A stretch of 56,000 nucleotides of DNA from Diphasiastrum complanatum (Eukaryota > Streptophyta > Lycopodiopsida > Lycopodiales > Lycopodiaceae), in contig CM055092.1 in assembly GCA_029204225.1 (NCBI GenBank), forward strand, positions 64,595,190 through 64,651,189. Reading direction: 5' to 3'. Within the stretch, counting starts at the first letter, position 1, and each line of letters opens with the position of its first letter. Below are positions 34,839 through 45,681 of this stretch, piece by piece. The position numbers and the translations under genes were made by a program. The notes beneath the pieces were generated by a model that was not told the origin of the DNA, made no database searches, and worked only from the letters and a program-made list of their open reading frames with translations.

Positions 34839-35900
34839 TTATTCGTGCGGTAGGTGCATAATCAATGCCCTCCTTTTGAGCATAACCTTTGGCAACAAGT
34901 CTTGCCTTGTACCTTTCAACAGTACCATCGGACTTGTACTTGATCTTATAAACCCATTTACAACCAATTGCTTTCTTTCCATGTGGAAGATCAACAAGAA
35001 CCCATGTTTGGTTTTTATGAGTGAGTCATACTCCTCTTTCATCGCGTCCTCCCAACATTTTACCCCTCTGGCCTGCTCATAAAAAACAGGTTCTATTGCA
35101 CTATCCTCAATAGATGTAAGAGCAAAATCAGAAAAATCAGCAAATTCTACTGATTTAGATGAGGCACGAGTCTTCCCTTCATAGAAGCGGTTCACGTTGT
35201 TGTCCTGCAAAGTCTGCAACAGCCATTTAGGGACTGGTTTAGGCTGTCCAACAGCCTTACTTTGATCAACGCTTTGCTGTCCAAAGTGATCTGAACTGTC
35301 AACACTGTGCTGTCCAAAGTGCTCTGAAATTGGACTATGTTGTCCAAAGTTTTCAACAGGTCGTTCCTCTTCATAAATCTGCTCCTCTTGATGAATTATG
35401 GGCTGTTCGCTTGAAGAACCAGTGGGCTGTCCATTAGAGGATGATGGCAGTCCCTCCTCTTCAACGTTAGATGGTGATACCAAATCATACCAAACTTCAT
35501 AAGGAGTCAAAATCTTCAAGGCTTTAGTCGGACACCGACTACTAATGTATGTCGCCGTAATAACCGCTTCAGCCCAAAACTTGTGGGGAACGCCCTTTGC
35601 CTTAAGCATGCAACAAGCCATCTCCATGATTGTGCGATTTTTCCTCTCGGCAACACCATTTTGTTGCGACGTGTAAGGTGTAGTCATTTGATGTAGAATG
35701 CCTTTGCTTTGAAGAAACGTGCCGAACGTACTTTTAAAGTATTCCCCTCCTCGGTCGGTACGTAGTATCTTCAAAGAATGCCCAGATTGATTTTCTATCA
35801 GAGCTAGAAAACCAAGTATGCATCCTTTGCATACATGTCCTTCGGGATGCTCCATATTTGGAATGCCTTCCACCATGTTGAATTTCTTCAACATATTCAA
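34839..35900 (-). pseudogene. copia B integrase remnant, linker and start of RT
   Basis: The frame opens in the zinc-binding region (EHPEGHVCKGCIL) and jumps to FLALIENQSGHSLKILRTDR. Comparison with copia E (47749-48618) shows that about 66 residues are missing in frame, including the first two catalytic aspartates. The third-acid region (NGVAERKNRTIMEMA) remains. A second in-frame loss follows VWYDL. The linker contains short repeats of HFGQ-SVD. The RT opening then drifts out of frame. Integration activity is not expected. Confidence 0.85.
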
Positions 35901-36391
35901 ACTTCCAAAATTGAGGTGCCCGTACCTCGCATGTCATAGTTTAGCCAACTCCAATGCATGTGAATTAGTAGCAACAAGACCAAAGGATGTCAAAGCTTTA
36001 GGTTCATAAATATCCAACAGAACAAACCTCCTCGCAATGTTCCCGAAGCAACAATTAAAAGTGATCTCTTTGGGTCTTTTATAAGACATTTGTCTTCTTT
36101 AAATTCTACAATCAATCCTTGATTCATGATTGTAGAGACCGAAATGAGATTTTTCTTAATCTTAGGAACATAAAGTATATTTCGAATGCACTTTTCTTCT
36201 CCATTGGGAAGAATGAGTAGTGGCATAGATCCAATGCCTTCAATTGGATAGGAGGTGTTGTCAACACCTTGAACCTTGCTTCCATCTTTGATTTTCACAA
36301 GCTTTGTGAAGACATCTCTATGGTGAGTCATATGGCGTGTAGCTCCGCTATCAATCACCCAATCAATGGAAGAAAAAACAGCAACCTGCAA
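35901..36391 (-). pseudogene. copia B protease and pre-integrase segment
   Basis: The protease active site WVIDSGATRHMTHH lies near 36360-36320, followed by ILYVPKIKKNLISVSTIM. A frameshift near 36010 and a stop replacing the tryptophan of the LWHAR-type motif break the pre-integrase segment, which continues HARYGHLNFGSLNMLKK. Confidence 0.85.
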
Positions 36392-36399
36392 AGCTGAAG

Positions 36400-37386
36400 T
36401 AGTGTTGTTTTCTGCTGAAAAACCAGCAAGTCGAGAAGTGGTAGAAATCTCATTTTGATTAGAAATGAGATTATTAGTGACAAAAGCAAAATCACCATTG
36501 AAAGAATCTTCCTCCTTTTGATGTTCTAATGAAATCTTGGCTGTATTTGTATCAATACCTTTCTCTTTATCCTTAGTAAGCTTCTTCCTACATTCCTTTA
36601 TGTGGTGCCCAAACTTTTTACAATAATGGCACTTACCCTTCTTTTTGGATCCTTGATCTTGGCCTTCCTTGGATTTTTGATCCTTGGAAGAAGAAGGCTT
36701 ACCTTTTCACTTGCCCTTGCCTTTGGTGAAGAAGGCTTGATCTTCTTGTTCACCAAAATTAATCCTTGTTTGCTCTTCTTGGAAAAGTAAGCCAACAAGC
36801 TCTTCAAAGGAGATTTGCTGTCCCCTAAGAGATATGCCTAAAGTAGACACGAATGAGGAAGTGAATTAAGAGTAATTGAAACAAATTGAGAGTTCTCGAC
36901 AATTTCGTCAATGCTAAGAAGCTCTTCACGAAGATCCTTGATCTTCATTAAGTGATTTGAAAGCGTATCACCCTCTTGCATCTTCAATGTTGAGAGTTGA
37001 TTACGTAGAAAAAGCACTTTCGCCGTATTCTTCACTTGGAACATCTTGGCAAGTACTTCCCAAGCACTCTTGGAAGTCTTGCATGATCGAATGTGAGGTA
37101 GGATTGATCTCTTCACGGATAGCGCTATGACCGAATGTGCTTGTGCGTCACGTCGATCCCACTTCTTTTGTTCTTTGGAAGACACCTCCACATATGTTGA
37201 AGAAGTAGCTCTTGACGGTGTAGTAGGTGCCAAACTAGGTGGCCTCTCTTCATCACCACTTACAACTTCAAACAAACCTTTAGCAATAAGGAGGTTTTTG
37301 ATCATGTAGCACCACAAGGAGAAATTAATTCCATCCAAACTATCTTCATTGAACAAAGAACCTATAGATTCAGATTCTTTAGCCAT
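36400..37386 (-). pseudogene. copia B gag
   Basis: The ATG at 37386 opens MAKESESIGSLFNEDSLDG with the capsid motif FSLWCYMIKNLLIAKGLFE. IRSCKTSKSAWEVLAK, KMQEGDTLSNHLMKIKDL and VSITLNSLPHS follow. A stop at 36838-36840 ends the frame. The remaining gag, with a CHYCKKFGHHIKEC zinc knuckle near 36630-36590, is in shifted frames. Copia E at 50046-51029 is a clear relative. Confidence 0.87.
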
Positions 37387-37638
37387 TTCTGAAAATTCAG
37401 CTAATAGTAGATGGGAAAAACAGATTCCAGGCCAAAATCTACTAAAAAATCAGCAAGATCAAAGCTGAATTAATGAGCACTATAGATTGCAATACACCAC
37501 ATGCAATAGCTCATTCACAACCAGAACTTTTGTCGTAAAATGGTGTGCACTCAATGTGCTAATGGAGCAGATGGTAGGACCTTCTTCCAGGCTCAAAAAC
37601 AGAAAAATTTCAGCCACTAAAAATGTGTCAAAAACACA

Positions 37639-37999
37639 TAGAAACTTGTGGACAGCCAATATGAACAGTAGATTGCTTAACAAAAGTGTGTCTCATACAA
37701 ATGAATGGCTACATATAAGTAGTCCAAGATGGCTATCTACCTTCATGACTGTTGGCTGTCCAATAACTTGACTAATGGCTATCTAGCTACCATAAGTTAC
37801 ATAAAATAATTAAGTACCCCAAATAACAAGTTAGGTACTTAATTCACATGTATAGGCCCTAGTGGACCCACGAGTCCCTACAAGTTAGTTTCATACTAAC
37901 TTGGGCCTAAAATATAAATGACCATGGTTACACAAATCTCGACCTTTTGGGTCATAGTAACCTATGGCTTCTACATCATTTACATTTATTATTCTAACA
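37639..37999 (-). repeat. 5' LTR of copia B (361 bp), inner edge abnormal
   Basis: It ends TTCTAACA like the other copy, but its inner edge reads CACATAGAAAC instead of TGTAGAAAC. No TGGTATCAGAGC-type primer site is found beside it (37390-37640). Confidence 0.85.
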
Positions 38000-38330
38000 T
38001 AAAAAACTCGAGCCAGCACAGACTAGGTACAACGCCTATGAAAAGGAACTCTTTTTCATAGTTCATGCCCTTAAGACTTGGGAGGCATTATTTGTATGGT
38101 GCCAACTTTGAGGTCCTGATAGACCATGAAAGTCTCAGATACCTTTGCAATCAACCTGAGCTCAGAGGTCAGAAAGCTCGTTGGGCTGAGTTAATGCAAG
38201 AGTTTGATATGTCTATTAGATATAGATGGGGGAAATTCAACACAGTAGCAGATGCACTTAGTAGAATGCCTATGATAAACGAGCTGAGTTTTACTTAGAT
38301 TCGTAGTGAGTTACTCGAGTCCTTGAGAGG
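38000..38330 (+). pseudogene. gypsy A RNase H
   Basis: The fragment starts at KKLEPAQTRYNAYEKEL and, after a frameshift near 38065, continues RHYLYGANFEVLIDHESL, ARWAELMQEFDMSIRY and NTVADALSRMP. It lacks the first half with the DASD motif, lost at the copia B junction. Confidence 0.85.
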
Positions 38331-39430
38331 GAAGTGCCAGCATGATGCATTCTTCTCCACTATCTGGAACTCAATCCAGAGCAGACAGCCACAAACTCTA
38401 GAACCAGTTCCCGGGGCTGGTGCCAGTTCATCCAAGAATACGGCAGCTTCTGTTGGGGATGATGATGAGTCCGAGTATACATCAGATGACGTTGAGGACT
38501 CTGAGACTGTATTACCCAAGCAAACCCCAGTGGTTGAGGGTCAGTTGACTCAAGGATTCAAATGAAAACAGTATTCCATTCAGGATGAGTACTTGCTCTA
38601 TAGAGATAGAGTATGTGTCCCCAGTTCAGAGGATTATAGGCAATAGGTCCTATATGAGTGTCATGACAGTCCTAGTGCGGGGCACCCAAGCATTCAAAAG
38701 ACCTATGAGCTTCTTTGTAGGCAATTTTTCTGGCCCAGTATGAAAAGGGTTGTCCAACAGTATGTAACCAGTTGCCAAAAATGTCAGGTAAATAAAGCAG
38801 AGCGTCTAAAGGTAGGAGGGTTGTTGCAGCCCTTAGATATACCAGCTGGTAAATGGGAGAGTATCTCCATGGATTTTATAGTAGGCCTGCCTAAAACCCA
38901 AAAGGGTAATGATGCTATATCGGTCACAGTTGACCGTCTGACCAAAATGGCTCACTTTATTCCGAGCAAAACAACCGTTAGAGCTCCAGAGTTAGCGAGG
39001 TTGTTTGTAGATGGGCTTTTAAATTGTACGATCTACCTTCCGACATGGTCAGCGACCGGGACAGTAAGTTTAATGGAAATTTTTGGACGGCAATATTCCA
39101 TCATCTCCATACTACACTTAATATGAGTACTACTTAATATGAGTACTTAGATTATATGTTTTTCAATTTGTTGTTTTCAATATTTGATTGTTCAGAGTTT
39201 TTTTGAAAAAAACAACGGTCAAACAGAAAGAGTAAATCAGATGCTGGAGGATATGCTTCGTGCATACGTCAGCAAAAAGCAGACTAATTGGGAGGAGTAT
39301 CTCTCGATACTAGAGTTTGCTTACGAGATACAGCCCATTTATGCTGATGTATGGTTTTCAGCCACGCTCACCCACAGCCGTAGGGTTTAAACAAGAAAAA
39401 GTTGAAGCAGCTAGAAACTCTTTAGAAGAC
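38331..39430 (+). pseudogene. gypsy A integrase
   Basis: A Ser/Glu-rich spacer (38323-38565) precedes the zinc-binding domain (HDSPSAGH ... CQKCQVNK) near 38660-38790. The catalytic core has ISMDFIVGLPKTQKG with the first acid. The second acid region (SDRDSKFNG) is present only after a frame change near 39040. NNGQTERVNQMLEDM holds the third. About 60-80 bases of extra sequence, with a tandem ACTTAATATGAGTACT copy, interrupt the core at 39118-39200. Confidence 0.85.
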
Positions 39431-39960
39431 CTAAACCAGATGATAGAACATGCGTAGCATTAGGCAGTCCCAGGATCGAGCCAGGCATTATGCAGATCCA
39501 CACAGACGGGATGTGCAGTTCTCCGCTGGTGAAAAAGTCTACTTGAGAGTCCCAGTTGACTCTAAAACTCTCAAATCAAGAGTGTTTGCTAAGTTGTCTC
39601 CTAGGTATTGTGGTCCTTTTACCATCAGAAGGAGACTAGGCGAGGTCACCTATGAACTAGAACTCCCACACAACAGTAAGGTTTTTCCAGTTTTTCATGT
39701 AAGTCAGTTACGAAAAGCCTTAGCCAGATCAGAAAATCTGGTAGGGGACAATGTTCTACTTCTCCCATTGGATTCTCAGCAGCCTCCACATGAACCAGAA
39801 GAGATTCTTGATAGTAGAGAGACGTAGACTCGTCATACTCTATACTGAGAATATCTGGTCAAGTGGAATGATCAGCCGGTTGAGAATGCCACCTGGGAAA
39901 GAGGCAGCGTCCTTCGCAAGATTTTTCCAGACTTTGTCTTAGAGGACCAAGACGGTTCTT
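39431..39960 (+). pseudogene. gypsy A integrase C-terminus with chromodomain
   Basis: The GPF/Y-type module is clear: GEKVYLRV, KLSPRYCGPFTIRRRLGEV and KVFPVFHVSQL. After stops at 39825 and 39846 a chromodomain-like tail follows (EYLVKWNDQPVENATWE), which marks a chromovirus. Chromodomains can steer integration to particular chromatin. The reading stops at 39960. Confidence 0.85.
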
Positions 39961-39973
39961 AAGGGGGAGGGAG
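39961..39973 (+). other. Polypurine tract of gypsy A
   Basis: AAGGGGGAGGGAG directly precedes TGTTACGAGC, the start of the 3' LTR. Confidence 0.85.
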
Positions 39974-40119
39974 TGTTACGAGCACGTAACCAGTGCCGAA
40001 CCCTAGGGAACACAGGAGGTCAGATACCACAGTCAAGGTCGTGTCCAGCGTACACGACCAACCTGGCAAGACAGTGTGAGCTAACACAACCTAGGGACCC
40101 TGTCAGCAAGATAGGGCCC
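39974..40119 (+). repeat. gypsy A 3' LTR, first part
   Basis: It begins TGTTACGAGCACG after the purine tract and is broken at GGCCC (40115-40119) by gypsy C. Confidence 0.8.
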
Positions 40120-40588
40120 TGTTATGTACCATAACGGTACACCCTTCAGTGACGGCCTCGCAAGGGGCATGACGCAGGACTGGAGTTATTGACATGTCTA
40201 GGTGCCACGCGTCACCATCCTAGGTGGTCACGTGTTGCTGGCATGATCGTGCTTGATGGGACCCACTGTGCTATGCCTATATAGTGGTGGGGTTTCCCTC
40301 TTTCCATTCACTCAGTCTACCCGGGAGTTGGTGGATGGAGAGCACGTGCATGAGCCAGGATGTATCTCCAGGCCAGGAGACGTGTGCTAGGGAGAGCCGA
40401 GTGCGATGGCTGGTGGTATGGGACGCCAGTTATCGTAGGAGGCTTGACCGGGCATGATTATGTCGATTGCTCCAGAGCATGGGGGTGGGTCGGTTGTGAC
40501 CCTACGGTTGGGCGGTTACGGTGCGTCGTCACTGGTATGGGGTGTGCGGAACCTTCAGGGCGGTCGATGATCCTAGGGAATTGTAACA
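40120..40588 (+). repeat. 5' LTR of gypsy C (469 bp)
   Basis: It runs TGTTATGTACC to TTGTAACA. A TATA box (TATATAG, 40278-40284) and two CACGTG G-boxes (40229-40234 and 40343-40348) lie inside. Confidence 0.95.
40229..40348 (+). promoter_or_regulatory. Putative gypsy C LTR promoter: G-boxes and TATA box
   Basis: CACGTG at 40229-40234 lies about 45 bp upstream of TATATAG (40278-40284), a plausible spacing. A second CACGTG follows at 40343. G-boxes bind plant bZIP and bHLH factors. The 3' LTR keeps both boxes (46452-46457 and 46566-46571). Function is inferred from motifs only. Confidence 0.45.
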
Positions 40589-40590
40589 AT

Positions 40591-40603
40591 TGGTATCAGA
40601 GCC
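40591..40603 (+). other. Primer-binding site of gypsy C (tRNA-iMet)
   Basis: A perfect TGGTATCAGAGCC lies two bases after the 5' LTR. Confidence 0.95.
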
Positions 40604-41917
40604 ATCGATTTCTTTAAAGTGCACACGTTTCTTTTGGTGTCTTTTCGGTTTGGTATTCCTTTATAAGGGAATGTGGCTGTTTTGTTTATTAAATCCTTGT
40701 TCAAGGAAATTCTTGAAAAGGTTGTATATTGGTTAAAAGCCTAATTTCTTTATTTCGGCTTTTTAATTGAGTTTTGTTCTTATGCAAATCTTTGGATTTG
40801 GTTTTTGCAAGAACAAATTTAAAGATGATTTAGAGTTCTAAGTTAACTACTATTAGCCTTGGAACCTTGTAAAACGTTTGTGTTTACCTCCCATACCTTT
40901 GTGAAACCTTCACAGGTTGAAATCAATTATTGATCAAAAAAGTGATTTTATGATCTTTGTTACAGTCACGTTGACAAACAGGCCTGCAAACTGTACGGAC
41001 AGTCAGGTACATAGTTCTACAGTTGGCTTTGTGAACTGCCGGACTGTACAAAACGCGCTAAAACTCCTCGGGGAGTGAAGGGGATCCATAGTACCTGTGG
41101 GCAGTCGCCTTTCACTGGTATGGTAGAGGGGGGGGGGGGAGTAATAACTCCCTTAATTCGTGTGTTTATCCTTGTTGTTGGCGCCAGGGGCGCCTCTCCC
41201 TGAGGTAAAAAGGGGAGGGATTTGGTCTACGGTTCCTGCTCGGATGAGGGTGGGGAGGGAAGTAACACCCCCCCCCCACAAGCGTACTCCGGATTAATCC
41301 CCCTTCTTGGTTGATGTGACAGGGGAGGGGAGTGGCGCGCCTCCCCACAGCCCTGTCACCTTCCTCTTTCCTAAGCTCAAGATGGTTTGACAAATAAAAG
41401 ATTGTGTTAAGAGTCCAAATCTATTGCTTCTAAGATTGTTAATCCAAACAGGAAGCTAATCTAAAGAAAATCTTGGAGCCTTGTCCTTGTGAAAATACTT
41501 CCTCCTCCCTCCCTCTCTGTACCTGCAGATCTCCAAAGGAGTGGAGAGAGCTGTGGTACGTAGGAGTTGGAGATAGGAGAAAGAGCCAAAAATGAATCTC
41601 ATATGTTTTAAAGGTCCATGGGCCATGTGGCACCATGAGGTGGCCCAACATGGCTAGAAAGGCCTAGAAGGGACAAATGGGGCCTTTCTTGGGCCCCACC
41701 TGTCCTTTTTTGCATGAGGGTGGAGAGCAGCTTTGGGGAGGGGGTAAAGGAGGTACGTTCACTTCCTTTCCCTCATTCTCCCAAGTTGTTGTAAAGTTTT
41801 ATTGCTCTCAAGTTGGTTATTTCTTGAGGCCTTGTGCACTAGTTTTTTCCTTTTTGCGGTTTTTACACCGTAGCTCTCCGTTTTCCCTATAGTTTTTTGC
41901 CAGTTACTCCTTTATCC
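40604..41917 (+). other. Leader of gypsy C
   Basis: About 1.3 kb of untranslated leader with G- and C-runs (near 41130 and 41270). No convincing coding frame is present. Confidence 0.7.
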
Positions 41918-43285
41918 ATGGACACCCCTATGGATGAGACTAGAGCTCCAAGTCCCGTCGGGACTGATATGGAGAACATGACGCATGCCATTAATTTGTT
42001 ACAGCAACAAATTGTGGACATGCACTCAAAACATGAACGGGAGGAGGCCGAGATTCGGGCTATGTCCCAGTCTCGACAAGCTCTCCTAAACCCGATGTTT
42101 ACTCCAGAATTTTTTACAGGAGAGAAGAAGGACAGACACCAAGATGTGGTGTTAGCCTGGTTAGATCGATGGACGTCGCATTTTTCCATGCACGATCTAC
42201 CAGATAGCTCGCGTATTTCGACGACCATCATGTTTTTACGCGGTAAGGCGTATTCTTGGTGGCAGGATCTTAAAGACCGAGCTACGGTCCCAACCACTTG
42301 GGATGACTTCCAAGTAGCCTTCAAGGCTGTCTTTATGCCTGTCCTGGACGATTTTGAATACTGTCGTCGATTTGCCATGTTGCAAATGGGGACGAAGTCC
42401 TTGGACGTCTTGCAAGACTTCCAAGAGGCTGCTTCGCTGTTTTTTAACCGCATAGACGGCGTACTCCTTAAGCTACATGTCATTTTGGGCTTGCCCAAGG
42501 AATATCAGTTGGAGGTACGTCGTAATCAGCCACAGTCCTTAGAGGATGCCGTGCGTTTCGTTCGGATTTTTGACGATACGCACAATGTAACCGCAAAGAA
42601 CAGCCGAAGACTGAAGCCAAAAGACTAATCCTTTGCGGGCCCTTCTTTCAAAAAGGGCAAGGAGCGCATGGTCGGCGAAGCTTCTCCTTCGGGGAAGAAA
42701 AATAAGCGCCCTCGGTTGGAGAGAGCGGACTTCGACAAGGCCAAAAGTGACGGGCTGTGTTTCTCCTGCATGGAGAAGAGGCACCTTTCCAAGGACTGCC
42801 CGAAGAGACGGAAGAAGGGTGGCTGCTCCTTTAAGGCACCAGGTAATTCTTCTATTTCTTGCATTGATATATCTTTTAAAGATGAATCAGTTTGTAGAAA
42901 TTGTTGTTTTAATACTGCAGTGTTTGGACCTCACGATCTCATTCGTATGAGTGGGTTCATAGGCAACCAACCTGTGAGTATTTTGTTTGACGACGGTTCC
43001 ACGCATAATTTTATTAATGCTAAGTTGGTGCAGAAGCTGCAGTTGGCAACCGCACCAAGTGACCACAAGTATGTGGTTAGGATGGCAGCTGGTGGGGAGC
43101 AGCAGGTCTGGGACCACTTTGTCCCCCACGTGCCGTTGAAGATTCAAGACTATGTAGATAGTTTATCCTTTCATGTCATGAATCTAGATAAGGTGGATTT
43201 AATCCTAGGTAAAGAGTGGTTTTATGCTAGGAATGAGTCCTTAAAGAAAGACTATGTATCTCATTATATTTCTTTTCTTGCATAA
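41918..43285 (+). pseudogene. gypsy C gag-protease, one in-frame stop
   Basis: The ATG at 41918 opens MDTPMDETRAPSPVGTDM. The capsid region (FFTGEKKDRHQDVVLAWLDR, FLRGKAYSWWQDLKDR, LGLPKEYQLEVRRNQPQSLE) follows. A TAA at 42626-42628 interrupts, but the same frame resumes with the zinc knuckle CFSCMEKRHLSKDC. The protease active site then reads ILFDDGSTHNFINAKLV, again DDG rather than DSG/DTG. VDLILGKEWFY follows and the frame stops at 43283-43285. Except for the single stop, gag and protease are one continuous frame. Confidence 0.92.
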
Positions 43286-44253
43286 TGACTCATTGGTTTG
43301 TCTTAAAGGTGATGAGCCAAATCTACCTTTTGTAACTGCTCATGAAGCGAATCAATGTATTTTGAATTCATTTTTTGTATTTATGTTATCTGAAAGATGA
43401 ATCTTACATAGATGCTTTTAGTACTCATAATGTCATTGTTGATGTATCGTCTTTCCCTAAAGCATTGTCTTTTTCTGATGATAATTTAGAATCTTCGCCT
43501 GAAGGCAAAATCTTTAAGAGACTTAGGGAGGAATATAGTGATATATTCCTTGAGCCATTGCCTGAGGGTCTTCCCCCCTCACGGGGTGTAGACCATCACA
43601 TAGATCTCCTTCCAAACAGCTCTCCGGTATCGCTTTTTCCTTACAGGATGAGCCCAAAGGAAGAAGATGAAGTTGCTAGCCAACTTAAGGAGTTGTTACG
43701 TAAAGGCCATATCCGGCCTAGTAAATCCCCTTGGGGAGCTCCTGTTTTGCTAACCGGCAAGAAAGACGAAGGTATTCGTCTTTGTGTCGATTACAAAAAG
43801 CTTAATAAAATGACAATTAAGAACCATTATCCCTTGCCTCGGATGGACGACTTAATGGATCGATTGAATGGTGCTAAGTATTTTACCAAATTGAACCTTA
43901 GGTCGGGGTATCATCAAATTAGAATACACGAGGAGGATGTTTCCAAAACTGGTTTTTGTACTAGGTATGGCCACCAGATGATGAACGATATTCTTCGTCC
44001 ATATCTGGGGAAGTTTCTAGTGGTATTTTTAGATGACATTCTGATTTACAGTAAGACTCTTGAGGAGCACGAAGCGCATTTGCGTACAGTCTTAGATAAT
44101 CTAAGGCAGGCAAAGCTTTATGCTAAGGAGTCTAAATGTGAGTTTTTTCAAACAAGACTCAAGTATTTAGGACATATCGTGGTCTTGAGATCGACTACGA
44201 TAAGGTCCAAAAAGTTTGTGATTGGCCTATCCTCAAAACCATTAGAGAAGTAA
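43286..44253 (+). pseudogene. gypsy C reverse transcriptase with active-site loss
   Basis: The RT is in a different frame from protease. Blocks SKSPWGAPVLLTGKKDEGIR and VDYKKLNKMTIKNHYPLP are normal. The next block reads YFTKLNLRSGYHQIR, with asparagine where gypsy elements have the first catalytic aspartate. The sequence then goes from RYGH straight to QMMNDILRPYLG, omitting the [11 protein letters not shown]-type block in frame (about 17 residues). [13 protein letters not shown] is intact. A frameshift near 44180 follows YLGHIV. This copy cannot encode a working polymerase. Confidence 0.9.
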
Positions 44254-44850
44254 AATCTTTTCTGGGCTTCACAGGATTTTTCCATAAATTCATTAAAGAC
44301 TGTGCCTTAGTTGCATTGCCTCTAACGAATCTTCTTAAGGGAGTGAAGAAAGCCAAAAGGAAAACTAAAAAAGGTAATAAAAAGAAGGCCGGAAGGCATA
44401 CAAAAATCAGTCCACCAGTTGTATGGACCGATGAACTTAATCAAAGCTTTGAAGCTTTGAAGATGTTAGTGTCTACAGCCTATCTTACACATAGTGGACC
44501 CTAGCGGATCTTTCCTAGTGAAAACAGATGCTAGTGACTATGCGGTGGGTTACCAGGATGGTAGACCTGTGGCTTTCAAGAGCAAGAAGTTAGACCCAGC
44601 TCAAAGTAGGTATTCTACTTATGAGAAGGAACTTGTTGCTGTCATCCATGCATTAAAAATCTGGAGACATTATTTGTACGGTCTAAATTCGTGGTTATGA
44701 TAGATCATAAATCTCTTAAGTATATTTGTGATGCCTCGGACCTTAGGGGTCGTAAGGCCCGTTGTTGGAACTCATTCAAGAGTTTGAATTCGACATTAAA
44801 TACCGTCGAGGTACGTCGAATTGTGTCGCTGATGCATTGAGCCGGATTGG
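44254..44850 (+). pseudogene. gypsy C RT connection and RNase H
   Basis: After the frameshift the connection continues (KSFLGFTGFFHKFIKDC), then a Lys-rich insert (KKAKRKTKKGNKKKAG). A frame change and stop near 44500 lead to RNase H: FLVKTDASDYAVG, PAQSRYSTYEKELVAVIHA and WRHYLYG. The last frame resumes near 44762 (FEFDIKYRRGTSNCVADALS). Three frames are needed to read it. Confidence 0.87.
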
Positions 44851-45681
44851 TGAAGTTAATCAGTTATGCTTTGCTGAGTTCCAATCCGAGTTGTACCTTT
44901 CTCTGCGAGATCTTTGTCGGACCGATGAGTTTTTCGATCTTATTTGGCAAGATGTCCTGGCAGGAAGCTCTTTAATGAGAGATAATCTCGGAAAGCAGGA
45001 TCCAGGAAATCTCGCGAAGAGAAGATACTTGATGATTATTCCATTAGAAATGGTTTGCTTTTTCGTAGAGGAAAAGTTTGTGTGCCAGATATCACGGACA
45101 TTAGGGCCCAAATCCTGCACGAGTGCCACAATAGCCCCAGCATGGGACACCCTGGTATACCAAGAGAATTTTATTGGCCAAAAATGAAAGGTCATGTCGA
45201 GGCATACGTTCAAAAGTGTGAACAATTCCAAGTAGAAAGACTCAAAGCAGCTGGTCTGTTGCATCCATTGGAAATTCCCAACAAGAAATCGGAAAGTATT
45301 TCCATGGATTTTGTGGTCGAACTTCCCAAGTCAGGGAAGGGTCACGATGCTATTTGGGTAGTAGTTGACAGGCTAACCAAAATGGCGCAGTTTATTCCAA
45401 CAAAAACTATTGTCAAAGCTTCTGAACTTGCTCAACTCTTCGTTGAAAAGTTGTTCAGGTTGTATGGTTTGCCGAACGATATTGTTAGTGATCGTGATTC
45501 CAAATTCACTGGCAAGTTCTGGCAGGCGGTCTTTGAAAGACTGGAAACTACCTTAAGTCTATCATCCACAGATCACCCAGAAACCGATGGTCACACCGAA
45601 CATGTCAACCAGTCGATGGAAGATATGCTTCGTGCATATGTTTCCAGGCGAGAATCAGATTGGGAAGTTCGCATACAATAG
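44851..45681 (+). pseudogene. gypsy C integrase
   Basis: The zinc-binding domain has the histidine pair (HNSPSMGH), but the cysteine pair is damaged (CEQFQ instead of CxxCQ), and a few residues are missing after HPGIPR. The catalytic core shows ISMDFVVELPKSGKG, VSDRDSKFTGKFW and DGHTEHVNQSMEDM, giving D, D and E in order. The frame ends at 45681. Confidence 0.88.

Larger units (their letters stand above)
33171..37999 (-). mobile_element. Ty1/copia element B, LTRs nearly identical, coding region defective
   Basis: On the minus strand the order is 5' LTR (37639-37999), gag, protease, integrase, RT, RNase H, purine tract and 3' LTR (33171-33534). The two LTRs differ by one substitution and one single-base indel over about 361 bp, which normally means a recent insertion. 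Yet the coding part has in-frame deletions, frameshifts and stops, and the expected primer site beside the 5' LTR is absent. I find no matching target duplication. The gypsy A host lacks about 450 bp at the site, so a deletion probably accompanied or followed insertion. Confidence 0.88.

Noticed and set aside
33121-38000. Target duplication flanking copia B
   Set aside because: The bases beside the two LTR ends do not match, and the host gypsy is missing sequence at the site.
41887-42498. Long minus-strand open frame opposite gypsy C gag
   Set aside because: It is the antisense shadow of gag.
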